From Lachnospiraceae bacterium (lineage in GTDB: Bacteria > Bacillota_A > Clostridia > Lachnospirales > Lachnospiraceae), in contig JAFXDD010000006.1 of assembly GCA_017516285.1 (NCBI GenBank), positions 109,331 through 173,330 of the forward strand: a stretch of 64,000 nt of DNA. The letters run 5' to 3'. Shown one piece after another: positions 7,374 to 17,263 of the stretch (positions within the stretch are counted from its first letter, which is position 1; each line of letters begins with the position of its first letter). The notes under the pieces are model-generated. The model was not told the DNA's origin and made no database searches. It saw nothing but the letters and a program-made list of their open reading frames with translations. The translations under genes and the position numbers were made by a program.

Positions 7374-9854
7374 ATGGGAAGATTGTTTGGTCATAAAAGA
7401 TACGATGATATTTTAGAGGAAATAGAGGCACAGGGAGGCTGGGTAGAGCTGGAGGATGAGGAGCTTGCGGTTTCCGATGTCGAAGAGGTTTATGAAGAGG
7501 AGCTTGCGGTTCCCGATGTCGAAGAGGTTTATGAAGAGGAGCTTGTGGAAGACGAGCAACCGGAAAGTGAAGGTGAGCCGGAGGATTCTTTATACAGCAT
7601 GGTAGTAGACTTGCTTGAGGAAGATGCCAGGAAGGAGCAGGAAGCTGTGGACGGAGCAACCAGGGTTATTCCGGTAGCGGAGGTGAAGGCAGAGCGCGCG
7701 AGGACTCCTTGGTATGAAAGTATTATGTATGACGAGGAGGAAGAAGACGAAGAAGAGGACGAGGACTTTGAAGTGGAGGATATGGATGAGGAATATCCCG
7801 AAAGGAAGCCAAGGCGTGTGTATGTTGAGGAAGAGGATGAGGACAAGTTAGGCGGATTTTTGAGCTTTAAGTTTTTACATATTGCTATCGCTGTCATTTG
7901 TATTTGTCTTTGCGGTGTGTTTGGTTTTTCTGTTTATACCGGTATCAAGGAGGAAGAGGCTTTAGTTGCTGCAAACTATGCTCAGATTGGGACGAGTCTT
8001 AAGGATGTAGAGGTTATCGGTGGTGAAGGTCTGATTGCCCTTAAGGAGGCTATGGTGGCCGAGTCTATTGCGGCTTCTGAATCTGCAGCAGCAGAGAGCA
8101 GTGAATATAAAGAAATCGATGTGGTGCCTACGGTGAAGGTTACTATGGTAATGACTTCTGTAAAGAATGACTTGAAAATCAAATTTACCAATAGTTCTAC
8201 CGGAAAGCTGATCGCCAATATTCCTTTTGAGGTAACGGTAAAGTCGCCAAGTGGTAAAAAAAGCACCTGGATTGACGAGGATATGGATGGTATTATTAAC
8301 CGAAAGAATATAGAGGGCGGTGATTATACCATTACCATGGTGCCGTTAACGGATAAGAAATACGAAAAGTATTTGATGGTAGCTTCCAATGAAAAGGCAA
8401 CCGTTAAGGAAGAAATCGTTTACGAAAAGGTAGATGTTACTAACGAAATTAAAAAAGAAGAGGAAATCGTAGTTAAAAACGAGGAAGAAAATGTAGTACA
8501 GACACCGGTGGAATCTGTCAATGAGGATACGGTGGCATGGGTTGAGAGCACCAAGACTTATGTGGGAGACAGTTATAGGGAAATCAGTAAGTCAGATATT
8601 CAGAAGCCGGTTGTAAATAATGTGGCTATGCGTATTTTGACCTCCATTACACAGAGGGTTGTGATGCCGGTAACAGCAGCTGATACAGAGGCGACGATAC
8701 TGCCGCCTACGGAACCAACCGGGGAGCCGGCTACAGCGGAGCCTGTAACGGAGTCTACAGCGGCACCAACTTTAGAACCCACGACAGAAACTACGGCAGA
8801 GCCCACAATGGAACCGACGGCAGAACCAACAGTGGAGCCTACACAGACACCGGAGGCTACACCTACTGCAGAGCCAACACCTACATTGACACCAAGTCCG
8901 AGCCTAAGCCCGACACCGACGCCCACACCGAGTCCGAGTCCAAGCCCGACACCGACATTGACACCGAGTCCAAGCCCAAGCCCAACACCAACCGCGCTGT
9001 TGACAAAGAGTGGTGCCAGTGTGTATGTGAAGGAGGGCGACAGCTACAGGGCAGCGACTTCTGTGGATTATAGTAAAGAGGGCGCCAAGTTCTATATTAA
9101 AGAAGAGGGTTACAAATATACAGGATGGAATACCATTGATGGTCATGTGTATTATTTTGATGCCAACGGCAATGCTGTGAAGGGCGAGCAGGTTATTCGC
9201 GGTGCCAAGTATCACTTTGATGATGCCGGCAGACTAAGTAATGGCAATGGTATACTGGGCATTGATGTTTCCAGTCACAATGGTTCTGTAGACTGGACGG
9301 CAGTCAAGAACGCAGGTGTTGATTATGTAATTATCCGCTGTGGATATCGTGGATACGGCTCAGGCGTTCTGGTAGAGGATTCCAAATATCGTACCAATAT
9401 TAACGGTGCCTTGAATGCAGGCCTAAAGGTGGGCGTATACTTCTTCTCACAGGCAATTGATGAGATTGAAGCGGTTGAGGAGGCATCCATGGTATTAAAT
9501 CTGGTAAGCGGTTATAAGATTACCTTCCCGATTTTCTTGGATGTGGAATATTCCAACACGGCACACAACGGACGTGCAGACAGGCTGGATGTGGCCACCA
9601 GAACGGCAGTTACCAAGGCATTTTGTCAGACCATTACGAATGGAGGCTACAGGGCTGGCGTTTATGCCAATAAGACCTGGCTGGAGAGTTATCTGGATAT
9701 GAGCCAGCTGTCAGGCTACAAGGTGTGGCTGGCACAGTATGCCAAGAACCCTACCTATAGTGGACATTATGATATGTGGCAGTATTCCTGCACAGGCTCT
9801 ATTCCGGGGCTGAAGGGCAACGTAGATTTAAATATGAGTTATTTAGGATATTAA
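7374..9854 (+). CDS. Membrane-anchored GH25 lysozyme with acidic cytoplasmic domain
   Basis: 826 residues. Order: a very acidic N-terminal region (about 1-155) with a duplicated 13-residue unit; one membrane segment ([19 protein letters not shown], about 163-183); an extracellular region with a beta-rich module; a long Thr/Pro/Glu/Ser linker (about 440-545); a choline-binding-like repeat ([18 protein letters not shown]); and a C-terminal GH25 muramidase (about 625-826). GH25 signatures are [13 protein letters not shown], the FLDVEYS acidic pair, and WQYSCTG. It should cleave the glycan backbone of peptidoglycan outside the membrane. As first gene of the polysaccharide locus it may open wall for polymer attachment (inference). 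Confidence 0.9.
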   Translation: MGRLFGHKRYDDILEEIEAQGGWVELEDEELAVSDVEEVYEEELAVPDVEEVYEEELVEDEQPESEGEPEDSLYSMVVDLLEEDARKEQEAVDGATRVIPVAEVKAERARTPWYESIMYDEEEEDEEEDEDFEVEDMDEEYPERKPRRVYVEEEDEDKLGGFLSFKFLHIAIAVICICLCGVFGFSVYTGIKEEEALVAANYAQIGTSLKDVEVIGGEGLIALKEAMVAESIAASESAAAESSEYKEIDVVPTVKVTMVMTSVKNDLKIKFTNSSTGKLIANIPFEVTVKSPSGKKSTWIDEDMDGIINRKNIEGGDYTITMVPLTDKKYEKYLMVASNEKATVKEEIVYEKVDVTNEIKKEEEIVVKNEEENVVQTPVESVNEDTVAWVESTKTYVGDSYREISKSDIQKPVVNNVAMRILTSITQRVVMPVTAADTEATILPPTEPTGEPATAEPVTESTAAPTLEPTTETTAEPTMEPTAEPTVEPTQTPEATPTAEPTPTLTPSPSLSPTPTPTPSPSPSPTPTLTPSPSPSPTPTALLTKSGASVYVKEGDSYRAATSVDYSKEGAKFYIKEEGYKYTGWNTIDGHVYYFDANGNAVKGEQVIRGAKYHFDDAGRLSNGNGILGIDVSSHNGSVDWTAVKNAGVDYVIIRCGYRGYGSGVLVEDSKYRTNINGALNAGLKVGVYFFSQAIDEIEAVEEASMVLNLVSGYKITFPIFLDVEYSNTAHNGRADRLDVATRTAVTKAFCQTITNGGYRAGVYANKTWLESYLDMSQLSGYKVWLAQYAKNPTYSGHYDMWQYSCTGSIPGLKGNVDLNMSYLGY
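7460..7537 (+). repeat. Two tandem 39-bp in-frame repeats in the GH25 gene
   Basis: Two adjacent, almost identical 39-bp units encode EELAVxDVEEVYE; the units differ at one residue (Ser/Pro). They lie in the acidic cytoplasmic domain and keep the frame, so copy number could vary without breaking the gene. Confidence 0.8.
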
Positions 9855-9906
9855 AAAGGGGCAGACAGGCTCTGCTCCTAAAAAAACAAAAGGAGACCAG
9901 TTTATT

Positions 9907-10776
9907 ATGAAAGGTATTATTTTAGCAGGTGGTTCAGGCACCAGACTTTATCCGTTAACAAAGGCAATTTCCAAGCAGATTATGCCGGTATATGACAAGC
10001 CGATGATTTATTATCCGCTGTCTACCCTGATGCTTGCGGGTATCAGAGAAATCTTAATTATCTCTACACCGAGAGATTTGCCTGTTTTTGAAGAATTATT
10101 AGGAGATGGCAGTCAGCTTGGTATGAAGTTTACTTATGCAGTTCAGGAAAAGCCAAGAGGGCTTGCGGATGCGTTTATTATCGGTGAGGAATTTATTGGT
10201 GACGATAATGTGGCATTGGTTTTGGGAGATAATATTTTCTACGGTCAGAGCTTTTCTAAACTGCTTAAAACAGTGGCAGAGCGCGAAACAGGTGCTACGA
10301 TTTTTGGTTATTATGTACGTGACCCTAGAGAATATGGTGTGGTAGAGTTTGATGAAAACGGTATGGCTATTTCCATTGAGGAAAAGCCGGAGCATCCAAA
10401 GAGTAATTATGCAGTACCGGGTCTATATTTCTATGATAATGATGTAGTAGAAATTGCCAAGAATGTAAAGCCAAGTGCAAGAGGTGAAATTGAAATCACC
10501 AGCATTAACAACGAATATCTGCGCAGGGGAACACTCCGTGTGGAGACCATGGGCAGAGGCTTTGCATGGCTGGATACCGGTAATCATGATGCGTTGTTAG
10601 AGGCAGCAGATTTTGTGGCAGCTTTCCAGAAGAGACAGGGTCTGTATGTATCCTGTATAGAGGAGATTGCTTACAAGAAGGGCTTTATTGACAGAGAGCA
10701 GCTGTTAAAGCTGGCTGAGCCTTTGATGAAGACGGAATATGGTAAATATCTTGTGGATGTGGCTAATGGCCTGTAA
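9907..10776 (+). CDS. rfbA: Glucose-1-phosphate thymidylyltransferase (RmlA)
   Basis: 289 residues, normal RmlA length. The nucleotidyltransferase signature [17 protein letters not shown] is near the N-terminus, followed by [20 protein letters not shown], the LGDNIFYG metal-binding loop, [20 protein letters not shown] and [10 protein letters not shown]. It makes dTDP-glucose from dTTP and glucose-1-phosphate, the first step of dTDP-L-rhamnose synthesis. It sits behind AAAGGAG and precedes RmlC, so rhamnose or a related deoxy sugar is expected in the surface polymer. RmlB and RmlD are not in this window. Confidence 0.95.
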   Translation: MKGIILAGGSGTRLYPLTKAISKQIMPVYDKPMIYYPLSTLMLAGIREILIISTPRDLPVFEELLGDGSQLGMKFTYAVQEKPRGLADAFIIGEEFIGDDNVALVLGDNIFYGQSFSKLLKTVAERETGATIFGYYVRDPREYGVVEFDENGMAISIEEKPEHPKSNYAVPGLYFYDNDVVEIAKNVKPSARGEIEITSINNEYLRRGTLRVETMGRGFAWLDTGNHDALLEAADFVAAFQKRQGLYVSCIEEIAYKKGFIDREQLLKLAEPLMKTEYGKYLVDVANGL

Positions 10777-10822
10777 GATGATGATAGCTGCGATAGGTTA
10801 AATTAGAGGGTAGGAGTTAGAT

Positions 10823-11386
10823 ATGGGTAAGATTACAGTAGAGACTTGTCATATTGAGGGCTTAAAGGTGATTACGCCGACGGTATTTGGAGATAGCAGA
10901 GGCTATTTTATGGAGACGTACAACTATAATGATTATAAGGCAGCAGGTATTCCGGAAATTTTTGTGCAGGACAATCAGTCCGCGTCCAAGAAGGGTGTAT
11001 TGCGCGGTTTACATTTCCAGAAGGAGTACCCACAGGATAAGCTGGTACGTGTGGTGCGTGGTGAAGTGTTTGACGTGGCAGTGGATTTGCGTGAGGGAAG
11101 TGCTACCTTTGGTCAGTGGCATGGTGTGCTTTTGTCAGAGGAAAATAAAAAGCAGTTCTTCATTCCGAAGGGCTTTGCACATGGCTTTCTGGTGCTTAGT
11201 GATTTCGCGGAATTTGCTTATAAATGCACGGACTTTTATCATCCAAATGATGAGGGCGGACTTTTGTACAATGACCCTGAAATCGGTGTTAAGTGGCCGA
11301 TTCCTGATGGTATGGAGCTTATTATGAGCGAGAAGGATGCCAAGTGGGGCGGACTTAGCGAGTATGTTGAAAGTCGGAGAGTTTAG
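10823..11386 (+). CDS. rfbC: dTDP-4-dehydrorhamnose 3,5-epimerase (RmlC)
   Basis: 187-residue cupin epimerase of usual length. Diagnostic segments are DSRGYFMETYN, VQDNQSASKKGVLRGLHFQ with the catalytic His at about residue 64, DLREGSATFGQWHG, and IPKGFAHGFLVLSDFAEFAYK. It epimerises dTDP-4-keto-6-deoxyglucose at C3 and C5. The gene lies 46 bp after rfbA behind GGAG. The rest of the dTDP-rhamnose pathway (RmlB, RmlD) must come from elsewhere in the genome, or the operon makes a different dTDP-deoxy sugar. Confidence 0.95.
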   Translation: MGKITVETCHIEGLKVITPTVFGDSRGYFMETYNYNDYKAAGIPEIFVQDNQSASKKGVLRGLHFQKEYPQDKLVRVVRGEVFDVAVDLREGSATFGQWHGVLLSEENKKQFFIPKGFAHGFLVLSDFAEFAYKCTDFYHPNDEGGLLYNDPEIGVKWPIPDGMELIMSEKDAKWGGLSEYVESRRV

Positions 11387-11452
11387 GTTCGGCTTGAGTG
11401 TCGGCCGTATACCGGCCGGGTAATGGAATGATAAACAAAGGAACTTATCTGT

Positions 11453-12256
11453 ATGAAAGAAATTTTTGTAAACAGGCGCCTGATTTGGAAGCTTGCGGGG
11501 AATGACTTTAAAAAGCGTTACGCGGGTTCTTCTCTGGGGGCTGTGTGGGCTATGATACAGCCGGTCATTACCGTGTTAATGTACTGGTTTGTATTTCAAG
11601 GCATTATGAACCAGAAGTATCAAAGCATTGCAGAGGGGGTAAATGTACCCTATGTATTGTTTTTGACAGCGGGGCTGGTACCATGGTTTTTCTTTAGCGA
11701 GGCCTTAAACAATGGTACGGCCAGTCTCTTGGAGTATCAGTATCTGGTTAAGAAGGTGGTATTTAATATTAATATTCTGCCGGTAGTCCGGGTGACGGCG
11801 GCCTTGTTTATTCATGCTTTTTTTGCTGCGGTACTGCTTGTGGTATCCTTGCTTTATGGATACAGGCCAAGTATTTACATGCTGCAGATTGTATACTACA
11901 GTCTGGGACTATTCGTATTTTCTTTAGGGCTTAGTTATATTACCAGTGCCATTGTGGTGTTTTTCAGGGATTTAACCCAAATCATTGCTATTGGGTTGCA
12001 GTTAGGTATGTGGGCCACACCGGTACTCTGGGATATTTCCATGGCCGGTAACTGGAGCCCGGTTATTGCCTTTATCATTCAGTTAAATCCGGTATGCTAT
12101 GTGGTGACCGGTTATCGAAGTGCCATTTATGGCGGACAGTGGTTCTGGGAAAGACCTGGTTATACTATATATTTCTGGGTGGTGTCCATAGGACTTTTGT
12201 GGCTTGGCCGCAGATTATTTGATAAATTGAAGTTCCATTTTGCAGATGTGCTGTAA
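11453..12256 (+). CDS. ABC-2 type polysaccharide export permease (Wzm/TagG type)
   Basis: 267 residues with six predicted membrane helices. The N-terminal amphipathic start WKLAGNDFKKRYAGSSLGAVWAMIQP is the usual opening of Wzm/TagG/RfbA permeases. Partner of the ATPase encoded 13 bp downstream. This exporter class flips lipid-linked polysaccharide or teichoic-acid-like polymer across the cytoplasmic membrane, consistent with the surrounding glycosyltransferases and LCP ligase. Confidence 0.9.
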   Translation: MKEIFVNRRLIWKLAGNDFKKRYAGSSLGAVWAMIQPVITVLMYWFVFQGIMNQKYQSIAEGVNVPYVLFLTAGLVPWFFFSEALNNGTASLLEYQYLVKKVVFNINILPVVRVTAALFIHAFFAAVLLVVSLLYGYRPSIYMLQIVYYSLGLFVFSLGLSYITSAIVVFFRDLTQIIAIGLQLGMWATPVLWDISMAGNWSPVIAFIIQLNPVCYVVTGYRSAIYGGQWFWERPGYTIYFWVVSIGLLWLGRRLFDKLKFHFADVL

Positions 12257-12269
12257 GTGAAGGGTGTTT

Positions 12270-13532
12270 ATGAGTGAGAAAAATATTGCCATTTCGGTAG
12301 AAGGCGTTAAAAAAATATACAAATTATATCAGAAGCCCTTTCACAGGGTATTGGATGCGCTGGGAGTAGGCAGGCAGAAGGTAAAAGAGCATGAAGCCTT
12401 AAAGGGAATAGACTTTGAGATACATCAGGGTGAGTGTGTAGGTATTATCGGTACCAATGGTTCCGGCAAGTCTACCATATTAAAAATTATTACAGGTGTG
12501 GTCAATCCCAGTGCAGGTAAGGTGACGGTAAACGGACGTATTTCTGCACTTTTGGAGCTGGGTGCGGGCTTTAACATGGAGTATAACGGTATTGAGAATG
12601 TTTACCTGAATGGTACCATGATGGGCTTTACAGAGGAGGAGATTACGGCTAAGTTGGATGATATTCTGGCTTTTGCGGATATCGGTGACTATGTGTATCA
12701 GCCGTGTAAGACTTATTCCTCCGGTATGTTTGTGCGTCTGGCTTTTGCAGTGGCTATTAATATTGACCCGGAAATATTGATTGTAGATGAAGCACTGAGT
12801 GTGGGTGATGTATTTTTCCAGGCAAAGTGTTATCATAAGTTTGAAGAATTTAAGAAAATGGGCAAGACTATTGTATTTGTCAGTCACGACTTGTCCAGTA
12901 TACAGAAGTATTGCGACCGTGTTATACTGCTTAATAAAGGTGAAAAGCTAGGGGAAGGAGCGGCACGTGATATGATTGATGCCTACAAGCAGGTGCTGGT
13001 AGGGCAGTATCAGGTGGCTGACGAGGAGAGCACCCTTTTGGATGACGAGGATATTCGTGCCTTAGCAGCAGAGCAGGCAGGTCACAACCCTCAGCTTTTG
13101 GAGTATGGCACTAGAGAAGCGGAGATTTTTGATTATTATATTACTGACGAAAAGGGCGTGCGTACTACTGCCATTGTAAAGGGTACCAGATTTACTATTC
13201 ATTACAAGGTGAAATTTAACGTGGATAAGCCGGCTCCGATTTTTACGTATAAGTTTAAAAATGCAAGGGGTACGGAGATTACGGGCACCAATACCATGTA
13301 TGAGAAGGCTTTCTTGGAGAGTGTGTCCGCCGGTGAGGTGAAGGAAGTAACCTTTACCCAGATGATGAGCCTGCAAGGTGGGGAGTACTTATTATCCTTG
13401 GGCTGTACCGGCTTTGAAGGGGATGTATTCCAGGCTTATCACAGATTATATGATGTGTTAAATATTACCGTAATTTCTGATAAGGATACGGTAGGTTATT
13501 ATGATATGTTCAGTGAAATAACCGTGAAATAA
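12270..13532 (+). CDS. Polysaccharide ABC transporter ATPase with Wzt-type C-terminal domain
   Basis: About 420 residues. The ATPase domain has Walker A GTNGSGKST (about 61-69), signature YSSGM (149-153), Walker B ILIVDEALSVGD (169-180) and switch His in FVSHD. After residue about 265 comes an extra beta-rich domain (FTIHYKVKF, GGEYLLSLGCTGFEG), the place of the Wzt C-terminal domain that in E. coli O8/O9a recognises the finished end of the O-polysaccharide. ATG 12270 is chosen over GTG 12264, which overlaps the GAAGGG ribosome site. The extended form implies export of an end-modified, completed polymer. Confidence 0.92.
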   Translation: MSEKNIAISVEGVKKIYKLYQKPFHRVLDALGVGRQKVKEHEALKGIDFEIHQGECVGIIGTNGSGKSTILKIITGVVNPSAGKVTVNGRISALLELGAGFNMEYNGIENVYLNGTMMGFTEEEITAKLDDILAFADIGDYVYQPCKTYSSGMFVRLAFAVAINIDPEILIVDEALSVGDVFFQAKCYHKFEEFKKMGKTIVFVSHDLSSIQKYCDRVILLNKGEKLGEGAARDMIDAYKQVLVGQYQVADEESTLLDDEDIRALAAEQAGHNPQLLEYGTREAEIFDYYITDEKGVRTTAIVKGTRFTIHYKVKFNVDKPAPIFTYKFKNARGTEITGTNTMYEKAFLESVSAGEVKEVTFTQMMSLQGGEYLLSLGCTGFEGDVFQAYHRLYDVLNITVISDKDTVGYYDMFSEITVK

Positions 13533-13546
13533 CAGGGGTGAAGTGT

Positions 13547-15379
13547 ATGTTTGATAGAGCAAATTTTGCAGATACTTGTCCACAGAGAGCAAATGTGATA
13601 GAGTGGTTGCCTTTTAAAGAAGGAGAGAGCGTGGTAATTCACAGCAGTGCACCTGCTGCCGTGATAAATATGCTGCGCGATAAAAAGGTGCAGCTTCAGA
13701 TTTTAAGTGAGACCCATCTGGAAAAGTTAGCCTTAAATCCGGGAAAGGGCAGTCTGGACTGGATTTTAGTACTGGGCATGGAAGTGGATGCAAGATTTTT
13801 AGGAGGACTGTATAGGAAGCTGAAGCCGGAGGGACGCCTGGTGGTGCTTTTGCACAACACCTTTGGTATGAGTTACCTGGCCGGAAAGCCTGCTGTTGGA
13901 CAGCAGTATTATGCTGCTGTAGAAGGCAGAGCAGGTGCTTTTTATAGTTATAAGGGTATGAAAAAGCTCTTTGAGCTAGCCGGTATTGGTCGCTACAGCA
14001 GATATTATCCGGATCCTGACGGGGATTTTGCAGTCAATATATACAGTGACAGGTATTTGCCAAAGGCAGGTGACTGCAGTGTAAAAGTACGCAATTTCAC
14101 CTATGACAGGCTGGCTATGTTTGATGAATGCAGAGGTTTAAATGTTGCCGCGCAGGATGGCATGTATCCTACCTTTGCCAATGATTTTCTGGTGGTAACA
14201 GGAGAAACCCTGCCACAGGTTATGGTACGCTATTCCAATGACAGGGCTCCCATGTATCAGATAAAAACTGAGATTTGTCAATGCAATGCCTTGTTCGATG
14301 CGCCGGTAGTGGGACAGTGTCAGGCGGTAGCAGGACTCAGGGTGAACAAAATTTCTCTTCATGCTCACGGTGCAGAGCATGTAAAGCGCATGGCAGAGAG
14401 CTATGTAGCATTGCGTGGGCAGTATGAGGCAGAAGCCTTTACCATAGTGCCGTGTACGCAGACGGAAGGGTATGTCACATTTCCTTATGTGAAAGGAGTT
14501 GCCCTGTCAGAGCTTATGCAGCAGGCATTGCAAAAGGGGGATGAAGATACGGTTTTTACGTTGTTCCATACGTATTTAAGCAAGCTGCGTAAGGGCAGAG
14601 AGACCGGCTTTTCTAATTATGATTTTATTTTCAGTAATATTCTAATAGATGGCGATAATTGGCAGGTTATCGATTATGAATGGACTGTGGATCAGGCAGT
14701 ACCTGCTGAGGAGCTGGCTTTTCGCGCTGCTTATTGCTTTTCTTTAGAACATAGTGATTTTCCTTTTGAGGATATATGCAGGATATTAGATTTTGACAAG
14801 GACAGAGTAGAGCAACTTATCAATAAGGAAAGGTCTTATCAGCTAAGCATTACCGGTAGCCAGGCTTCCTTGGACAGTCTGTGTGAGGAGCATGGTGGTG
14901 ATGTGTATACCAGAGAGGAATTGGTGCGTTCCTTAGAGCTTAGTACGGAGGATCACCGGGTACAGATTTATCAGGACAGTGGCAATGGTTTTCATGAGGC
15001 ACAGTCTTATTTTGTGGAGCATGCCCTGACCTGTCATGATGAAATGGAGCTTACGTTAAAAATCTCTACCGGTATGAAGGCGGTACGTATTGACCCTTGT
15101 GAAGAGCCTTGTCTGGTGCAGATTAAAAAGCTTTGGTGGAACGGTAAAGAGCAGTTTCTGGATAAGCAGATTGAGATAAATGGTACGAAGGGGAAGGCTG
15201 TTAAGAATAGTTATCCGGAGTATGTTTTTGCTACCAGAGATCCTAACTTTGGTATTACGCTGGATAAGTTGCCGGAAAGTGGTGCCAGTCAGAATGAATT
15301 AAAGCTGCAGCTGGAAATACATAAAATTTCCTTACAGCTTGCAAATACACTTACAAAAAGTATGAAACGAATTATTTGA
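13547..15379 (+). CDS. Methyltransferase-like / kinase-like fusion, candidate chain-end modifier
   Basis: About 610 residues directly after the Wzt-type ATPase gene. Residues about 1-175 look like a class I methyltransferase fold (LDWILVLGM, LYRKLKPEGRLVVLLHN) but the glycine-rich SAM loop is not obvious. Residues about 195-430 resemble an aminoglycoside-kinase-type domain: YDFIFSNILIDGDN gives the D-x4-N catalytic spacing, followed by VIDYEW as metal-binding Asp. The C-terminal part is beta-rich. This order recalls WbdD of E. coli O9a, which caps the O-chain and pairs with Wzt; the comparison is inference. ATG 13547 is favoured over GTG 13538, which lies in the AGGGG ribosome site. Confidence 0.6.
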   Translation: MFDRANFADTCPQRANVIEWLPFKEGESVVIHSSAPAAVINMLRDKKVQLQILSETHLEKLALNPGKGSLDWILVLGMEVDARFLGGLYRKLKPEGRLVVLLHNTFGMSYLAGKPAVGQQYYAAVEGRAGAFYSYKGMKKLFELAGIGRYSRYYPDPDGDFAVNIYSDRYLPKAGDCSVKVRNFTYDRLAMFDECRGLNVAAQDGMYPTFANDFLVVTGETLPQVMVRYSNDRAPMYQIKTEICQCNALFDAPVVGQCQAVAGLRVNKISLHAHGAEHVKRMAESYVALRGQYEAEAFTIVPCTQTEGYVTFPYVKGVALSELMQQALQKGDEDTVFTLFHTYLSKLRKGRETGFSNYDFIFSNILIDGDNWQVIDYEWTVDQAVPAEELAFRAAYCFSLEHSDFPFEDICRILDFDKDRVEQLINKERSYQLSITGSQASLDSLCEEHGGDVYTREELVRSLELSTEDHRVQIYQDSGNGFHEAQSYFVEHALTCHDEMELTLKISTGMKAVRIDPCEEPCLVQIKKLWWNGKEQFLDKQIEINGTKGKAVKNSYPEYVFATRDPNFGITLDKLPESGASQNELKLQLEIHKISLQLANTLTKSMKRII

Positions 15380-15388
15380 GGGACGTGA

Positions 15389-17170
15389 ATGAGTATTTTT
15401 TCTAAGATTATACAAAAACAATGCTTGAAGGAATACGAGGAAGAGCTTCTTAAGCAGCACCTTTCTTTTGCACAGTGGAGGGAGGCACAGCCTGCCTTCA
15501 CAATGCAGGAGAACTATGCCCATGGGGCAGTGCTGTATGGGGATTATATGGGGCAGGAGCCTGTGTCCGGAAAAGGACAGGTGCCTGTCTTTTTGCCTGA
15601 CTTTAGCCCCAACAGATGGGATTATGAGGATTATTTGGGGAGAGCTGTTTATATTCGTAAGGATTTATATGAACAGATTGACTGGGACAAAACCAGCAGG
15701 CGTACAGGCCTAAAGCGCGTAATGGAGCTTGACAATAGGGTCATTCACATCAGAAGTCTCCTGGAAGGTGACATCCCCGGCTTTGTGAAGTTAGACAAGC
15801 TGCCGGGCAGGGGCAGTTTTGAGGCGGTGAACGGTGAACAGTTAAGGGAAGCCATTCATCAAGGGATTTCCATTGTCATTCCATCCAAGGACCATCCGGA
15901 TATTTTGCAGAAATGTCTGCAGTCTATTGAGAAAACTACAGGGGATACTCCTTTGGAGATTCTTATAGTGGATAATGGTTCCTGCAAGGAAAACAGGGTG
16001 CGTGTAGAGGCAATGTGTAAATTTGTCACAGAGGGTACCGGAGGACGTATGACCTGTCAGTATCTGTATGAGCCTATGGAGTTTCACTTTTCAAAGATGT
16101 GTAACATGGGTGCAGCAAAGGCTGCCGGAGCTTATGTGTTGTTTTTAAATGATGATATTGAGGCAGTGGAGAACGGCTGGCTTATCCAGATGCTTTCCCA
16201 GGCAGTGAAGCCGTATACCGGTGCTGTGGGTATGAAGCTTTTATATCCTGACGGGGAACGCATTCAGCATGCCGGTATTGTGAATCTGCCTATGGGACCG
16301 GTGCACAAGCTGCAATTTGCATCGGATAAAGAGGTGTATTATGACAAGCGCAATCGTGGTGTACACAATGTCTGCGCAGTGACCGGTGCCTGCCTTATGA
16401 TGCGCAAGGCATTGTTTGAAGCGTTGGGAGGCATGTCTTTAGAGCTTCCTATTGCATTTAATGATGTGGAGCTTTGCTTTCATGCCATGGAACAGGGATA
16501 TTATAATGTAGTATGCTGTGACAGTTTTCTGTTGCATCATGAGTCAATCAGCCGTGGCCAGGACAATACCGAAGAGAAGCGCAGCCGATTGCTTAGGGAG
16601 CGTGGCAAACTCTATGAATTGCATCCGAAGCAGGTATCTTTTGATGCCTTTTATCCATACCATATTGCCACAGGCTACGGTCTGTGTCATACTTATCTGG
16701 ATACGGCCATACGACCGGCTTTCGAAGATGGCAGACCAAAGGTTCAGGTGGCAGAGAACATCCTGGAAACAGACAAGCAGAAAGAACGGGCAGTTTTTTC
16801 ACAGAAGCCGGAGCATGAAAAGTTGAATCCTTGCTTGAAGATTACGGTGGAGCAACTTTATCAGGAAGAGGCGGAGTATATTCATGTTGCGGGCTATGGT
16901 TTTGTGGCAGGCAGTGACAATAGTAATTTTGCGTATACATTGGTGCTGCGTGGTGAACAGAAGGTATATGGTATTCCTCTGGAGCGTGTGCGCAGAAATG
17001 ATCTGGAACGTAATATGCCTGACCAGCTGCATGTAGGTCTGGCGGGCTTTCATGTAAAACTTCCGGTGCAGAAGCTTAAAGGAGGTCGTTACCGGGTGGA
17101 GCTGTATGCAAAGGACAGGACTTCCAGTTTGAGACTGAGACAGAAATCAAATGTGTATTTTACTGTTTAG
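15389..17170 (+). CDS. Family 2 glycosyltransferase (large)
   Basis: 593 residues. An N-terminal region of about 150 residues (no clear family) precedes a GT-A domain starting ISIVIPSKDHPDILQKCL, with the metal-binding FLNDDIEA near residue 254, GAVGMKLLYPDGERIQHAG and CAVTGACLMMRK followed by FNDVELCFHAMEQGY. The C-terminal 130 residues form a beta-rich module. The AVTGACLM...FNDVE pattern is typical of rhamnan and galactan synthases that elongate wall polymers. It lies 9 bp after the fusion gene and is probably co-transcribed. Donor sugar is not readable; dTDP-rhamnose is a fair guess. Confidence 0.85.
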   Translation: MSIFSKIIQKQCLKEYEEELLKQHLSFAQWREAQPAFTMQENYAHGAVLYGDYMGQEPVSGKGQVPVFLPDFSPNRWDYEDYLGRAVYIRKDLYEQIDWDKTSRRTGLKRVMELDNRVIHIRSLLEGDIPGFVKLDKLPGRGSFEAVNGEQLREAIHQGISIVIPSKDHPDILQKCLQSIEKTTGDTPLEILIVDNGSCKENRVRVEAMCKFVTEGTGGRMTCQYLYEPMEFHFSKMCNMGAAKAAGAYVLFLNDDIEAVENGWLIQMLSQAVKPYTGAVGMKLLYPDGERIQHAGIVNLPMGPVHKLQFASDKEVYYDKRNRGVHNVCAVTGACLMMRKALFEALGGMSLELPIAFNDVELCFHAMEQGYYNVVCCDSFLLHHESISRGQDNTEEKRSRLLRERGKLYELHPKQVSFDAFYPYHIATGYGLCHTYLDTAIRPAFEDGRPKVQVAENILETDKQKERAVFSQKPEHEKLNPCLKITVEQLYQEEAEYIHVAGYGFVAGSDNSNFAYTLVLRGEQKVYGIPLERVRRNDLERNMPDQLHVGLAGFHVKLPVQKLKGGRYRVELYAKDRTSSLRLRQKSNVYFTV

Positions 17171-17208
17171 TTATTATAAAAATTATGTAACAAATCCATA
17201 ACAAAGTG

Positions 17209-17217
17209 TGGTATACT
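17209..17217 (+). promoter_or_regulatory. Candidate extended -10 promoter inside the polysaccharide locus
   Basis: TGG-TATACT (17209-17217), an extended -10, about 47 bp before the next glycosyltransferase gene in a 93-bp gap. No convincing -35 box. Confidence 0.35.
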
Positions 17218-17263
17218 AATATATTGAGTAGATTCAAATATACATGAATACAAGGGAAAAATT

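Noticed and set aside
7529..7897. Ser-rich minus-strand open frame
   Set aside because: Antisense of the acidic Glu/Asp codons of the GH25 gene; low-complexity shadow.
8600..8926. Val/Gly-rich minus-strand open frame
   Set aside because: Antisense of the Thr/Pro linker of the GH25 gene.
9855..9906. Terminator between the GH25 and rfbA genes
   Set aside because: GGGGCAGA/TCTGCTCC can pair, but A-rich sequence rather than a T-tract follows on the plus strand.
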